Shown piece after piece: positions 20,201 through 32,689 of a stretch of 64,000 nt of DNA. The DNA comes from Tubulanus polymorphus (Eukaryota; Nemertea; Palaeonemertea; Tubulaniformes; Tubulanidae): the NCBI RefSeq assembly GCF_964204645.1, contig NC_134028.1, positions 11,203,001 to 11,267,000 on the forward strand, written 5' to 3'. The translations under genes and the position numbers were made by a program. The notes beneath the pieces are model-generated. The model was given only the letters and a program-made list of their open reading frames with translations. It had not been told where the DNA came from and did no database searches. Every line of letters starts with the position of its first letter. Position 1 is the stretch's first letter.

Positions 20201-20668
20201 ATGTTGTATACCGATCAATTAATTAATATTTTACGCGAAGATACTTGTGCGAACAAATTGTTTAAAGGTGTCTACGCAGCTGATCGTTTACCCGAACCTC
20301 CTGAGTATCCCAGTATTTTTATTGTAAACTCTCAAAATAGTGATAAGAGCGGAGAACATTGGATTTGTTTTATAATATTTGCAAATAAACAAGGTTATTT
20401 CCTAGATAGTTACGGACTACAACCGCAATTCTATAATATTATATTAAGAAACTATTTACATACACACTGTCATTACTGGGATTATTCTCGAGTTAGAGTA
20501 CAAAGTTTGTTTAGTACAAATTGCGGATATTATTGCATATATTTTGTAACTCTTCTCTCACACGGTATGTGTTTTCCCGAGATATTCAGTAGTTTTAGTA
20601 AAACTGATTACGAGTATAATGATTATTATGTTAAACAATTTGTTAGCAAGTATTTCATTAGAATGTAA
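20201..20668 (+). CDS. PRO: Adenain-type cysteine protease of Polinton
   Basis: Starts at the ATG 4 bases after the hexon gene; 155 residues. The C5/Ulp1-like catalytic residues are visible in order: His in SGEHWICF (near 20345), Asp in GYFLDSYG (near 20400), and the nucleophile Cys in STNCGYYCIYF (near 20522). In adenoviruses and Polintons this enzyme matures capsid proteins. Length is slightly shorter than adenain (~200), which is common for Polintons. The frame and triad are intact, making this one of the best-preserved genes of the element. It is the last clear gene before the right TIR. Confidence 0.9.
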   Translation: MLYTDQLINILREDTCANKLFKGVYAADRLPEPPEYPSIFIVNSQNSDKSGEHWICFIIFANKQGYFLDSYGLQPQFYNIILRNYLHTHCHYWDYSRVRVQSLFSTNCGYYCIYFVTLLSHGMCFPEIFSSFSKTDYEYNDYYVKQFVSKYFIRM

Positions 20669-21569
20669 ATTTCATCTTAAAAAAGTGATAAAAAATTGTA
20701 AAATATTTTTCGATACAATGCAAAAATTTCGGTAACGAGTATACATATTTCACATTGAGAATATCTAAACATAAGAATTATGTAGAATTAAGGAAAATAA
20801 TACGTAGCTTACCTTAGTAAATGAGTTTTCTTTCCTTAGTCTCCTTTGGTGACGATAATGTCGATGATGATGATGATAGCGTGGTTCTGCATTGTTGGAT
20901 ACTTCGACGCGTTGGAACGAAAAAGACCGTGTTGCGGTAGTCGGCATTTTTAAATGTTCGATCAACAATAGGATGTTAAAATTTACCAATCAACGTAATT
21001 TTTAAGTTACCACAGAATCATACCATTGGTCTACTTTAAATCACGTGATACAGATGTCCGACGATAAATTCATTTATGATAGTATTCTCGGAAGCAAAAC
21101 CTAATAAATCACATTGAACCCAGTATTCATGATGAAGATTATAAAGAGAAAAAATGCCATTACCGTCGGTGGGAACTCTCGAAATTACACCGGAGTGTTA
21201 TTGTTCTGTATTCTCATTAACAGGTCATCTGAGTTCGCATATCCCAACTATCATGTTAGCCCCTATTGTTATTCAACTACATTCACCATCACATCCACTC
21301 CTGTCTGTTAAATTCATAGAATTTCAGACACATTCAATAAAAATATCTTGCTATACTTATAGTTTTGTCTCCCCTGTTTAATTAACACTCGAAATAATTA
21401 CATCATACTTACATCATACATACCATACTTATAACATATACTTTGTTCTATCAGATTTTACTGAACCCCCTTTCACAATACTTTCAGAAATTTACTCATA
21501 TACCAGAAATAGTATAAACAACCCGCTGTTAACCCTCATCAGCACAACAATAACACACATTAGCTCAAT
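20669..21569. other. Polinton right interior without a recognised gene
   Basis: No known domain. On the minus strand an ATG at 20947 opens a 45-codon frame (MPTTATRSFSFQRVEV, then a His-rich run) that reaches a strong splice-donor-like aaggtaagc at 20804-20812; it could be a first exon but no partner exon is seen. Plus-strand frames at 21114-21311 and 21154-21381 are short and unrecognised. Confidence 0.4.
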
Positions 21570-21931
21570 AGCTAACTCAATAGTTAACCCACATTAGCTC
21601 CATATAACACATAGACATTAGCCCGATAACTAGTTCACATTAGCTCGGTATTAACATTCATTCACTCACATTAGCTCAATGTTAGCTCAGATTAGCTCAG
21701 ATGTTAACCGATATTAGCTCAAATTAGCTCAGATGTTAACCGACATTAGCTCAGATTAGCTCAAAAGTTTGCTCAGATTAGCTCAGATGTTAACCGACAT
21801 TAGCTCAGATTAGCTCAAAAGTTAGCTCAGATTAGCTCAAAAGTTAGCTTACATTAGCTCAAAGTTAGCTCACATTAGCACAGTTAGCCCAAAAGTTAGC
21901 CGTGCCAGAACCCCCCTCTGACTATACTACT
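21570..21931 (-). repeat. Polinton right TIR
   Basis: Reverse complement of the left TIR, with near-identity over the outer ~110 bases and again around tatggagctaatgtgggtta. It has fewer copies of the gagctaat block. Similarity ends at about 21570, where the unique interior begins. Confidence 0.88.
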
Positions 21932-22257
21932 AATGTCGATTAAAATTTATAAGAATTACGAACTTTTGAATGACATGGGCAATAATTCAAGTTGAATTAT
22001 CGGGAAGACGATATCAATGTTTATAACTTCACCAGCGCACATTGTTGCATTAAATTGATAAATGAGTGATATCATAAAAGATTTAATTATCAGCCGAGTT
22101 CATTGATATTTTCACTTTGTTTCTATCTCATTCCAATCCAGAGATATGAACGAAATAAGAAAATCAAACGGGGCAAAAATAGGGACAAAAAATTCAACAA
22201 TGCGGACCCGGCGGGTACCCAAAAAATGGCGCCTGGAAACTGTAGGTAAAAAGGCTT
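21932..22257 (-). repeat. ISL2EU right terminal inverted repeat, outer part
   Basis: This continues the repeat interrupted at 8480 and matches 4108-4366 in reverse complement. It starts with aatgtc (21932-21937), the right copy of the Polinton target duplication, and ends in gtaaaaaggctt followed by AT. It keeps about 60 terminal bases (including a ggcgcc word) that the left repeat has lost. Confidence 0.85.
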
Positions 22258-22572
22258 ATTATCTACATTTTCAAATATAGGCTACAAAGAAATTTCGAAC
22301 ATAATGCAGATATCAACACTTGGCATCTGAACCAAACACCCCAGAAATTCGATACTTTATCACAATTCGAAATTTTGATTATTCAAATCCACTTCAAGGA
22401 ATTTCTACATTTCTAATCTACCAATCTAGTTTGAATGAGCAAATTACAAATGCCATATATTAGTAATTTCACAACACACCAATATTGACCACTAAGACTT
22501 AGAACTACAAAAGTAAATGTTGGAACAGTTGGTTGCAGGATACTGATGACCTATATTGATACCTGCATAAAG

Positions 22573-22766
22573 CAGAGGCGGATCCAGAGGCCAACTTTGA
22601 AGAACTTGTCACATCCCAATAAAGAACTTTCATGTCCAAGGCAATTAGGTGTATCCCTGCACTGAAATGTGCCAATTATCTTTGTTGACAAAATGAAAAA
22701 AAAATGTGCCCAAAAAATTTGATGGACATGTACAAGTCTCACAGGTCCCCCTGGATCCAACCCACT
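22573..22766. mobile_element. Possible hAT-type MITE
   Basis: The left end cagaggcggatccagagg and the right end ccccctggatccaaccc are imperfect inverted repeats of the hAT MITE type. Short flanking similarity ataaag on both sides (22567-22572 and 22767-22772) could be the remnant of an 8-bp target duplication. The internal sequence is non-coding. Confidence 0.4.
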
Positions 22767-25296
22767 ATAAAGCATGAAACGCATATATAGATTATGCCCT
22801 AATATCGTTGTATCATTCACCTAAACTGTGAAAACCACAACCTTTGGTTAGCTGCTTGAGATCAAACATGAGCAATGTTATATGAGTAACCTCTATACAG
22901 ACACATAGAAGAAATAATATGCTCATAGGTTCCCTTCTGGAAAGTCCCAAAAAGTAGCAGTTTCTACATTATTATCATATGAATAATGGATCTCCATATT
23001 CATCCTAGCATTGAACGACTAAAATCGTCAGTGTATCGGCTGAGGAGCTGTGCAGGTGGAGATATAGTTTAATATGCAGTGCAGTCATGCATGCCACAGA
23101 GCTGATTGCCTCAGATTGCTGTGTGCCTGGACAAATGCTTAAATTTGTTCGACAAATCATATGATAGCCAAACGTCGCTGTGATATGGTAGTTTGACATC
23201 GGTTACCAATTTTCTCATTTTTTGGTAGTGATTAGAACAGCAGTTGAGACCTATGGGTGCCATCTTTATTTAGTACATTGGTAGCACAGTGGTATCTAAC
23301 ACAGTGATCATTTCAACATTTCAATCAAGGTGGTCTCAAATGTGTACTTGCCTCACATTCACATGGTTGCTGTTCATGTCAATGCATGAAATAATGTATC
23401 CAATTCAATTCACAAAACTTCAACAGCCATATATCACTTCAAATGTCTTAAAATTACAGCAAGCAGCAAGTCAAACGTAGTGGAAGTACCTAACAGTACA
23501 GCATTTTGAAGGATACACGTGTTTTCATGCTTCTTGTAATCTTAAGACATTTTCAGTAATACATAGCCATGGAATTGATGTATATTTATAATGGACACAT
23601 GTGGTTTTTAGGTTAAAGGATTTGCTGGGTTAATGCATAGTTAGTTCAGATAAAAAATAATGCCCATTGAATTGGCAATGAAAATGGAATAATGGTGTGT
23701 ATAGGTCAAACTTCTTACTATGCTATCAAACTAGCAAATTTGAAAGGGAAAATTGTTGAAATTGCATATTCGCTTGGCTATGAGAATCATTCATTGGTCC
23801 TGCAAATCCGAAACAAATAAGAGTCTAGAGTACCATTGCCAGTTCATGCCCAGTTCTTACTGAATCATGTTATTACGTAAGCACTTACGTGCTAAATAAT
23901 GCAACATTTTAATACCAATATCTTGACTAAAAATGTAGAGGCAGTTTTCTTGAAACAGCTTCATCTTTCTTAAAATATCATTGAAAATTTCAACAAAATA
24001 ACCGTGATATCAAGAAGTCTGGAAAATATCAAAGAGCTCAGCTGCATATTACAGGTATGTGATTATTCAATATGGTTTCTTAAAACAGCATGTAAATTCC
24101 ATAATTTTATAATTCAAAAATATTACTAGTTTCTCAATAATGAATATCACATTGGGCAGCTTTAATATTATATTTTTTACATGCTGTTTTTTAATTTGAA
24201 AATATCAGCATAATCAACTGATTTCTACTGAGATGTTTTTTAGACATGTTGATGATACCCTAATGTTATTCTCTGAAAATCTTCAATGAATTCAGTTTAT
24301 CTATCACTTGAATAATACAAAATAGGGCAAGCGATAAAGCAGTAGTTCCCAACATAAGAATGGTTTACAGATGGCCTAGGGCTCAAATGATGATGTTCAT
24401 AAATCAGGCCAAAATAAATTCATAAACATGAATCATCTACATTATAATTGCAAAATGTGATTTAATGAATTGTGACTATATACTGGACAAGGATAGCTGA
24501 AAAATGTGCAGAGGACAAATTAAACGTTCATCAAAGTATTAGGGTATTCTAAGATGAACATAGGTCATTTGATTGAACTTCAACCAATTTCAATAATGTA
24601 TTCAATGTTAGAATTATGTAAGTTCTCTCAACCGGCTAACAGATCCACAAAAAGCATTAATCTCTATAGAAACATACAAAGAAAGCAACAAAAGCAAGGA
24701 ATTCAATGAGAAAAGTTCTCGAACCAAGCCCAGTAGCTAAGTTAACAAACATTTAATTGGTCACAAGTTCTAAAGAAGAAACATTGCATAGTTATGTATT
24801 ACCCCAAGGTGATCGTTGAATGTGGATTGATGGACGACGACGCTCTAGATAATATAGGCAAGCAGAAAATGGTGTGAGTCTACTATTAAACGCTACTGAT
24901 TATTGATTATAAATGATGGAAAATTATAACATAACACACAATGACCTGGCTGCCAACCATCATCTTTACAGATATAAGAACAGTCATGAAAATATCTATA
25001 AGGAACCTTACATCAGTATGATGTAACACTACAAACGTACACCTTTCATAGATAGGAATTCCAGGCACACTGAATCGATGATCCGATGATGAAATATTAG
25101 AACTCAGTAGTAGTAAGAAATGAAGTAATATTCGATTACAATCAACCTTAGTTTATCTGTAACACTAGGGATCTAACTTTTTAGTCCGGAGACTTCAAGA
25201 GATTTTCGCATACCATTAAGAGATTTTCGCAAACAGTAGTTCTAGGAGATTAACTATAAAACCTATACACACAATGAACTAAGCACACAGCCATTA

Positions 25297-25804
25297 GGCC
25301 ATCCCAGAATAATTGTCTGTTTGCCGTAACACCGACCCATGTTATCAGGATGAGTCAGTAGGTAGCTAGAATTTTTTTTGGCAAAATTTTTGGGCGAAGA
25401 AAAATTAAATTTATCACCATTGCTTACATGAAAACAATATCAGAAATCTGCGTTGTGTACGGGATATTTGTGTTTAGCCTAGATTTCAAGAATAATTTTA
25501 AAAATATAACTTCGTCCAGAGCCTCATCTCTGTGTTCAAAATGAAATAGTAGATGCGCGCTTTTGCGTTACCAGCTTGAATGTAGTCACTATGAATGAAT
25601 GGGTGGCAGCTTATAAGAACACTGCCAGTTTCCTGAAAAATTTAAACTAGGCCACACGTCGAGGCATGTTTTCGGCAGTGGGTCAGCCGTTTTTATAAAA
25701 AATAAAATTTATTTCAATGAATCCCAGAAAAAAGGTTTTCACTCGGCACCTTTGAAGTCGGGTCGGTCGGGTTACAGCAAACAGACCATTATTTTGGGAT
25801 GGCC
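25297..25804. mobile_element. Harbinger-like MITE with ~45-bp TIRs
   Basis: The left ggccatcccagaataat ... ctgtttgccgtaac and the right gttacagcaaacag ... attttgggatggcc are inverted repeats, flanked on each side by tta, a typical 3-bp Harbinger target. The interior is A+T-rich and non-coding. Confidence 0.6.
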
Positions 25805-27097
25805 TTATAATATCCAGTTAACATTTGTCTATGTAACGTCTCGTAGCTACAATACACTAGAAAGCAATCTGACACCAGGCACCATTATTAGGCATAAACA
25901 AAAGAGGTCAAATACAGTCAGTACCCGATAATTTGCTATTTTAATTCATAGAATTATTCAATGTGTTGATCTGCATAAGATATGTTGAGCGTCTAGTCAA
26001 AAAAGTCGATAGAGAACCAACTAGCGACTCTCAAACCATGAACAGACCGATAATAAGGGCACTCAAGTATGAACACTTTGATTATGACCAGCTTGTGGCA
26101 CCATTGTGCTTTTATTGACGGAGACCGGAAATCAAGGTCATTCACTGAATACAGGTGGCTGGGTACGGAATTAGGATTTAATTAGTCGTAATTCTCACTG
26201 GCGGAACCAGCCTACTACGAGTACTGCTTGAGCGGTACTCAAGATTTCCCCTACATTTTCGATATAGAGAATATTTGCCTGCATGACTAGACACACAAAA
26301 ATGTATCATGTTTGTCTCTCTGATACTTGTCGTATATGTAATCGGGGCACCACAGGCACTCTAGGCTTACGGCTTGGCGATTTAAAAAAATGTAATTCCT
26401 GTTTTAAAATTGCTGCGATAGCTTCGGAAGTGTTTTGAGTTTTGGCACCCGGAAGTTATATAATATTACGATTCTAGCCTACTATGTTATGAGCCAGTGT
26501 CAAGAAATACTGGCTTTCGTCTGCATGCTAGACTTCAATTGTTGGTACTAGTAGTTGGTTCAATTGTCAGATTGGGTTGGACATACATACCACATGTACA
26601 TATATGTATAAAGTCAATCTGGAACATTGAGGCCTGGTGTATGCACGGAAGTGTGACTGTGTGTCCTTAAGCAGCAAGTGCTTGTTATGTCCATGTATGT
26701 GAAATGTATATAATCTCCATGGTATTCTATCTTGTATATTCATATTTCTCTGTTAAACTGTCTGTATAACTTCTATATATAATGTGTGCTAAGAACCACT
26801 GAACTGTACTGTCTGTTCACAGTCACGGTCTTCAATATAAATATCTGGTTTTGTGAACATGCAGGCAGTTCGAGAGTTACGGCCAGACCAGTACTACGTA
26901 AAATAAATTGCTGTTATCTGAAATGTGGAAGTCGTTGGTCTTTAATACTTGACTTCGAGGAATTCGCAACAAGATTTCCAGAGGATTCTCAATTGGTCGT
27001 AACAGTGCTCGTGGGTGTAAAACATTCAGGAGTTTGGAAGATACTGATTTGATATTCAGTCATTATATGGTGATATCAATTTCACTCTAGTTTTCAG

Positions 27098-27240
27098 GGT
27101 GAGTCAGTAGGTAGGTAGAATTTTTTTCAGCATAAAAACTATTTCAACGAATCCCAGAAAAAGGTTATCACATGGTACCTTTGAAGCGGGGTCAGGCGGG
27201 TTACGGCAAACAGACAATCATTTTGGCATGGTCTTATCAT
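27098..27240. mobile_element. Truncated second copy of the same MITE
   Basis: It shares gtgagtcagtaggtag, gaatcccagaaaaaggtt and gggttacggcaaacagaca with 25347-25804 but lacks the left terminal repeat and most of the middle. Confidence 0.6.
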
Positions 27241-28149
27241 CAACAGCTGCGCAGGTGTAGGTAGATTTCTTGTGCCTGTATGCACCAAGTAATGTAACAA
27301 GTAATGTTAATGTACCTGTTTGCACCAAGCCGCTTAAACCGAATAAGTTGTCACAGTTTGATAAAGAAGCGCGTAAATGCTCAGGGGATATTGAACATAT
27401 CATTAAACCCTTGTATTGTAATTGGTCAGCATTATATATCGGAATGCTAAGTTTTGGAAGATTAATTTAATAAGACCATCAAAAAGAGTTAAATGTTCAA
27501 ATCCTTGACTAAGATATTGACTTTTTTGCATCTATGCTCGGTGAACTGCATGTTTTATTAAGCAAATTAACCGACTTGGTAAAACAACCCTTTAGTGCAA
27601 AATACGGTAGACTAAGACGGTAAAATAGTAAGGAAAAATCACTAGTCACATTGCGGCACAGAACAAAATATGGAATTATACTAAGACTAATACTAACAAT
27701 AACTCTGACTAAAGATACAAAATTTGCATTATGACCGAAGCTCGAGGGACCATGTAGAGAATTGGAATCAACTGACTGGTCATGCAATGCAAATAATTAA
27801 GGAAAACGAAAGCCTAATAATCTAAATATATTAACTACTATAATAACCCATTAGCACCCAGGAAGTTCACTACGTAGTGTGTATTACTCCTCAGAAAATT
27901 CATGGGAAAATCCATATTCATCTTGATACAGAATAGTTCATTCCCAGTTTTTCACATATCACAAGTTTGTGTTATTTTGTAGCAAATAATCAAGGCTTTC
28001 ATATGATATAAGATTTGGTGAGGTGGGCCACCAAAATTGTGTTTTTTTGGCCCCTGAAATTCATCCAGGCTTACTTGCATTTGAAATGAGTGCACAGATC
28101 TGTCATATCCATACTCCAAACACTCAGGAATTTCAAATAGGAAGATGTT

Positions 28150-28245
28150 GATTTCTATAAGGTATTCTGAGGACTTGGGTGTCTACTTTGTCATAAGCTT
28201 TTGGGTTCGAATCCCACAATAGGGGCCTAACCGTTTTTAGGCAGC
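28150..28245 (+). repeat. tRNA-like SINE fragment
   Basis: Contains gggttcgaatccca, a good RNA polymerase III B-box, but no clear A-box at the right spacing and no cloverleaf that I can fold. Probably a decayed tRNA-derived SINE head. Confidence 0.3.
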
Positions 28246-31109
28246 AGACGAAAAAAAGTGTCAGGGTGGATTTGGGCAACTTGAGGGTAATAGGCAAGGC
28301 GGATACAAACAGCTTGAGTGCTAAAGAGTTAACAGAGTAGATACATACAAGACCGTGAATATATATCATATGATACCTAACATATAGAATTAGCCTAAAT
28401 TACTGAAGGAAAGTCCTAGAAACTATACTTTACTCAGGTTAACTGAGGTCCCGGTCAGGTATGATTAACATCCATAAAATGGTTCCTGACTACGGAACTC
28501 AAAACACTCTAAACAGTGACCTAATTTTATTCACGCAGTGATTTTTACAATAGCCTGCAGTAAAAGCCAATAAACCACTGCTGATGATGCTCCTCCGCGA
28601 TAGAATAAGAGCTCCAGATCTATTTTTGCAGTGTATTTAATCTCATTCGTGGGTTTTTTCGTTAAATCAATGACTATAAAAACTGAATGCTTAAGTTCAC
28701 GGTAAACATACATGACACATGCCAACACATTAGTAATAGCTCTTTCATTCCTCAAGTGCTAAATATTAGAACAATTTTCAGATACTGTCAAAAAATTCTC
28801 TAAGTAAAATTTTTTCACGCATTAACTGAAAACTTCATAAGTCTCTAAATTCCTTTCATGTTTTGCCACAATGTTCCATAATCGGGGGGCAGAGAAAGGA
28901 AAAGATCAGTAACAAAACCATTATAAAAAGAAACTAGCGACAATGAGCCATTGATGGATTAACTTCAGTGCTATTCTCGAGATTCTAATATTTCCTACCG
29001 TCCAAATCATTATAATGATTCTACAGTTGTTTATATTCTGAAGACCTAAGTTTCTACAGGAATTTAAGGGGTAGGGGACAAATACAGATTATTGGAGTAT
29101 GAATTAGACACAGAAACTTAAAGAGAATAACAAAAAAACGGAAACCGATTCATTTAGGCCTATACGCAATAAGCATTTACACAGTTTAACAGGGGCCAGA
29201 TTTACTGAGGTTGACTGTATATAAAAAATCTCCCATGAAAATATATCTAAATTCTATGCACACAATCATGGATGGTTGACAGCCCTGAATCAGAAAGATA
29301 TCTGTCATCAATATCATTCATCTATATGCAATCAAGACAGGTGGCAAGAGATAATGAAAGAGACTTGGCAGATGCATTTTGATATTCTTTGTATTTGCAG
29401 AATGGCAATACAATAACAGTTAAAACTTGATAAGAAGAAAATAATTTGGATGAGCTAAGCTAACTTATATAATCAAAATGTGAAAATGAATACGAACCAG
29501 GTATAAATACAGTGGCTACACATCCAAATATATGAAAACAGTTAACTTCAATGAAAATTGGGTGATCACTGATTGAATACACAAATTTCATACATGAATT
29601 TAGAACTTTCCTTCACCCTAACCCCCAACATCAGTGATCGATGCTCTTATGATGCCCTGCACAAATACTGTCAATTCCTTAACAAATGGCTCTTAGCAAA
29701 ATGTAAGATTCCTGACAAATATAATAGAATTGGCTGATGTAAATCCATCTCATGTCTAGTAGACATTATTCCTAAAGCCTAGCCTACATCAACACTGCAA
29801 TTGGAGACAACTAGTTGCAGGGAAGTTTTCGGCTCATGAGAGCACCTGGCTGGATACAATCAGTTGCTTGAACGTGTTGATGTGAGCTAGCTAATGACTG
29901 GTTAGCGTCCATCTATCTCCAGTTCCAGGCAGTTGCCCATGTTCTACTTTTGAGCAACTAGTTCTACTCAGTTACTGTCATATCCGTCGATGTGAGCGCT
30001 CCATAATCGACAACAAAGCAATTTGGAATCCAAACTTGTCTACCTGATATTCTCAGCATGGATACATACATGTATAAAGGCTACAGGGTGCAGGCATCAG
30101 ACCACAATTAGGTTAATAGCTCGAAGATGCGTAGAGCCGGACCCCAAAAACAGTACCTAGAGTGAAGAAGAGGTCCCCAATAAATGTTGCCATAATTTCT
30201 GCAAATGGGATAGGTAACGAATTTCGGTTATATGTATGAAATCCATTGATCCTGAGAGACAGATTGATGATGAAATAAGGGATTCCCTGGACATTTTTTG
30301 CTTGGAGTAAGGGTACCAAACACGGTGCGGGATTCCCTTAGATATTGGGCTCGGATGTACTGGCATACCTGTACTGGGATACCCCTCCTTTCTAAAGGTT
30401 TGATTATTTCAAAAGTTAGGTTGGGTATGTGGGGCGAAAACCACTTCAATGCGTAGCTAAGATGCTGGCCTATGAGCCATAAGCAGGATTTCCCCTGAAT
30501 TTACGCGCTTCTATATGAACTAAACTCTTGAATATCTTGTTTTTACAATAGGATATAGAAGATTTTGGAATAGTGGTCTGAGCTCTGCATTATACATAAT
30601 TTGAAATGTGATTGGGGACTGCACCCATATGTACATATACAGGACAGCTATCTTGGGTCATTGACATGACTTACATCATATGGAATATTCCATGAAATCA
30701 CTTATTGTCTTGAAGAAAATGTTCTGTATAAAGTGAATATATTTACTGCAACGTTTTGGCTATTGGGCAGTTTTTATCAAACCAGCGTTAATAGTGATGG
30801 ATATTTTCTCAAAAGGGATTGATCTGTAACAAATATGGAAAAATCTTACGTGTTGGAGTTTATGTTTCCATATAGCACAATGCCATTACTAGCTTAGTGC
30901 TAAATACAGCATAAGTATATTGTATAGGATACGATATCTTATTAAACATTTTCATTTAACCTTGACTTGAAGTAGACAAGGTTGCAGACATGAGGTAGAT
31001 GAAAACAATTCAATTGTAGTGAACATAATTAAATGTTGACAGAATGCAGCCACATAATTATCACCCAATGAATACATATCATTTAATAACAACATAAGCC
31101 TTTCCTTAC

Positions 31110-31326
31110 CAGGAAACATTTCTAATCCCATTTCTCTTTCACCCATGTTCATTTCAGCCATTTTTTGCAACGGTGGTGAATTTCGGCCATCATCTTTTTC
31201 CGATTCAGATTTCTCCTCACCATGAATGACGGCTATACCCAGACGCAAACGTTCAGCATATGATGTGGCCCTTTTCACAGAATTAGGGTTACGTGCAACA
31301 ATAACTGCATTTCGATAGTCTGGAAT
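31110..31326 (-). CDS. PRPSAP: PRPSAP host gene, internal exon (PRPP-synthetase-associated protein)
   Basis: Last exon of this gene found in the window. It begins after the acceptor ctaaacag and ends with one base of a split codon before gtaagg. It encodes [14 protein letters not shown], then [16 protein letters not shown], and the PRPSAP-specific DDGRNSPPL insert region; true synthetases lack this insert. PRPSAP proteins are catalytically inactive relatives that associate with phosphoribosyl-pyrophosphate synthetase and modulate nucleotide precursor supply in the cytosol. It joins in phase to the exon at 42783-42898 across an 11.4-kb intron. The frame is intact, so this is a live host gene. 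The C-terminal half (GDVGGR, diphosphate-loop region) was not found. Confidence 0.9.
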
Positions 31327-31419
31327 CTGTTTAGAAAAATGAAAAAAATATCAAAATTGAAATAGATAGCCAGACATTCTTGTTGGTGGCAAGGGACCGA
31401 CAAACAGGGTTTAAGGGGG

Positions 31420-31740
31420 GCCAAAATGTGGCTAGGTCAGCTGAAATAGTTACCACTTGAAACTTAATGCAAGTCATTATACACATTACCCTGAATCAAA
31501 AATGAATGGTGCCAGACATTTTTGGAGGTGGGGGGCCTGGGCCAGACGGCCTAAATTTGGCACCCTTTGTGACTAGGCTAGGTCAGCTGTATTAGTTACC
31601 ACTTGAAATTTGCTGCAAATCATTATACACACTACCCCGAATCAGAAATGAATGGGGCCAGACATTTTTGGTGGTGGGGGCCTGGGCGAGACCCAATCAG
31701 CACCCTTGAATGGCTAGGTCAGCTGTAATAGTTACCACTG
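31420..31740. repeat. ~140-bp tandem repeat, about 2.3 copies
   Basis: ggctaggtcagctg recurs at 31431, 31577 and 31712, each followed by agttaccact and, in the first two units, a cattatacaca word. The units are G-rich and diverged. It sits in the large PRPSAP intron. Confidence 0.7.
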
Positions 31741-32689
31741 GGTTAAACAATATCCTTATCATAGTGGGAATCAGAAGCTAAGGCTGTTTTTTTTTTATTA
31801 GTTGGATATCGGATCCGCCGCAAAATATTTCCGATTTAAGGTATGAAAAAATTTTTATTTTTATTCCCCCGCCCCCTTATTCTTAAGCATGTGTATGGAA
31901 ATAAAAACAAACGTTCGTAATTTTTGTGGTCGGGTTAGGTAGCAACGCCGAGCACGATGTTTAAGTGGTTCGACTTGCACTTAATTTTCCCACTTTTCTT
32001 TGTTATTTGACATAAGATAGCTTTGTAACTTGCTCAGTAAGTCTGAAATTTGTTGCGCTTTCCTGAGTTTGTTAATATAAGAAAGAATGAATTTATTTCT
32101 GAAAGAAGAAATTGAAGGAATTCTATAAAATAAAATTCATTTTCCCGCCTGATGTCATGCCGCTTCTTGTATATCATTGTATTGTATATCGTAGGACTAG
32201 AAACATTTTTTGATGATATTTAAATTAACAACGTATATTTGGTTATGATATGAGGCCTAGGCAAGGACATAAAACCAGCACTTCTCATGTGCGTAAGCAG
32301 ATAAGATTTGTGGCCGGTTCATCATGTATCACGTGACTAAAACAGTTTTCCGATCCTCACTTCAAAAGTTGAGAACTAAATGAAATTAATTGTTGTCATC
32401 CGATTTAATCAAACTAAGATTAATAAGCATCTTGTACTGTGCTGAAAATTCCATGTTGATGCGCGGCGTAGTTTGCAATATTTACTGCGGAGCTGTGATG
32501 ATAGCGCCCTCATTTAGTAATACAGGTAGCTCACCAAAATCAACGAAGCCGTTAATCTTTAGATAATCTATTGATAAAAAAAGATTTGTTTGAAAATATT
32601 TGAACTAAAATTGATGATGTTGATTATAAGATTGATTATTCAAAAACGTTTGTATCGATATGCGGATGAATTTTAAACAATACTAATTT

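Larger units (their letters stand above)
8481..21931. mobile_element. Polinton/Maverick element with full TIRs and 6-bp target duplication
   Basis: Both ends read agtagtatagtcagaggggg inward and are flanked by aacgtc (8475-8480) and aatgtc (21932-21937). This is a 6-bp target duplication with one mismatch, as expected for Polinton integrase. Total length is 13,451 bases. The uninterrupted ISL2EU repeat at 4345-4385 shows what the target looked like. Gene order: PC4-like (+), PolB (-), ATPase (+), two small conserved genes (+), TBP-like (+), INT (+), penton PX (+), pVI/pX-like (+), hexon PY (+), protease (+). Many neighbouring plus-strand genes overlap by ATGA. Several genes carry single-base lesions, so this copy is not autonomous. 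Confidence 0.95.
4108..22257. mobile_element. ISL2EU-type DNA transposon, split by a nested Polinton
   Basis: The ends match as inverted repeats beginning aagcctttttac (4108 on plus, 22257 on minus), and each is flanked by the dinucleotide AT (4106-4107 and 22258-22259). Inside are a YqaJ-type exonuclease gene on plus and a THAP-DDE transposase on minus, the gene pair that defines the ISL2EU group of the PIF/Harbinger relatives. Removing the nested 13.45-kb Polinton plus one 6-bp target copy leaves about 4.7 kb, a normal size for the group. The left extreme end lacks about 60 bases present at the right end (ctacagtttccaggcgcc and what follows), so the left terminus is internally shortened. 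Confidence 0.82.
22258..31109. other. Non-coding host DNA with MITE/SINE fragments
   Basis: No open frame here has a recognisable domain. Individual repeat features are listed separately (22573, 25297, 27098, 28150). Because PRPSAP is read from the minus strand and its C-terminal exons are missing, this stretch and perhaps the DIRS/ISL2EU/Polinton cluster lie in its next intron or just downstream; I could not find the expected next exon (PRPP-synthetase-like GDVGGR region) here. Confidence 0.5.

Noticed and set aside
26786-27052. 88-codon plus-strand frame starting near a possible LTR-like end
   Set aside because: No recognisable domain, no ATG of good context, no matching second LTR found.
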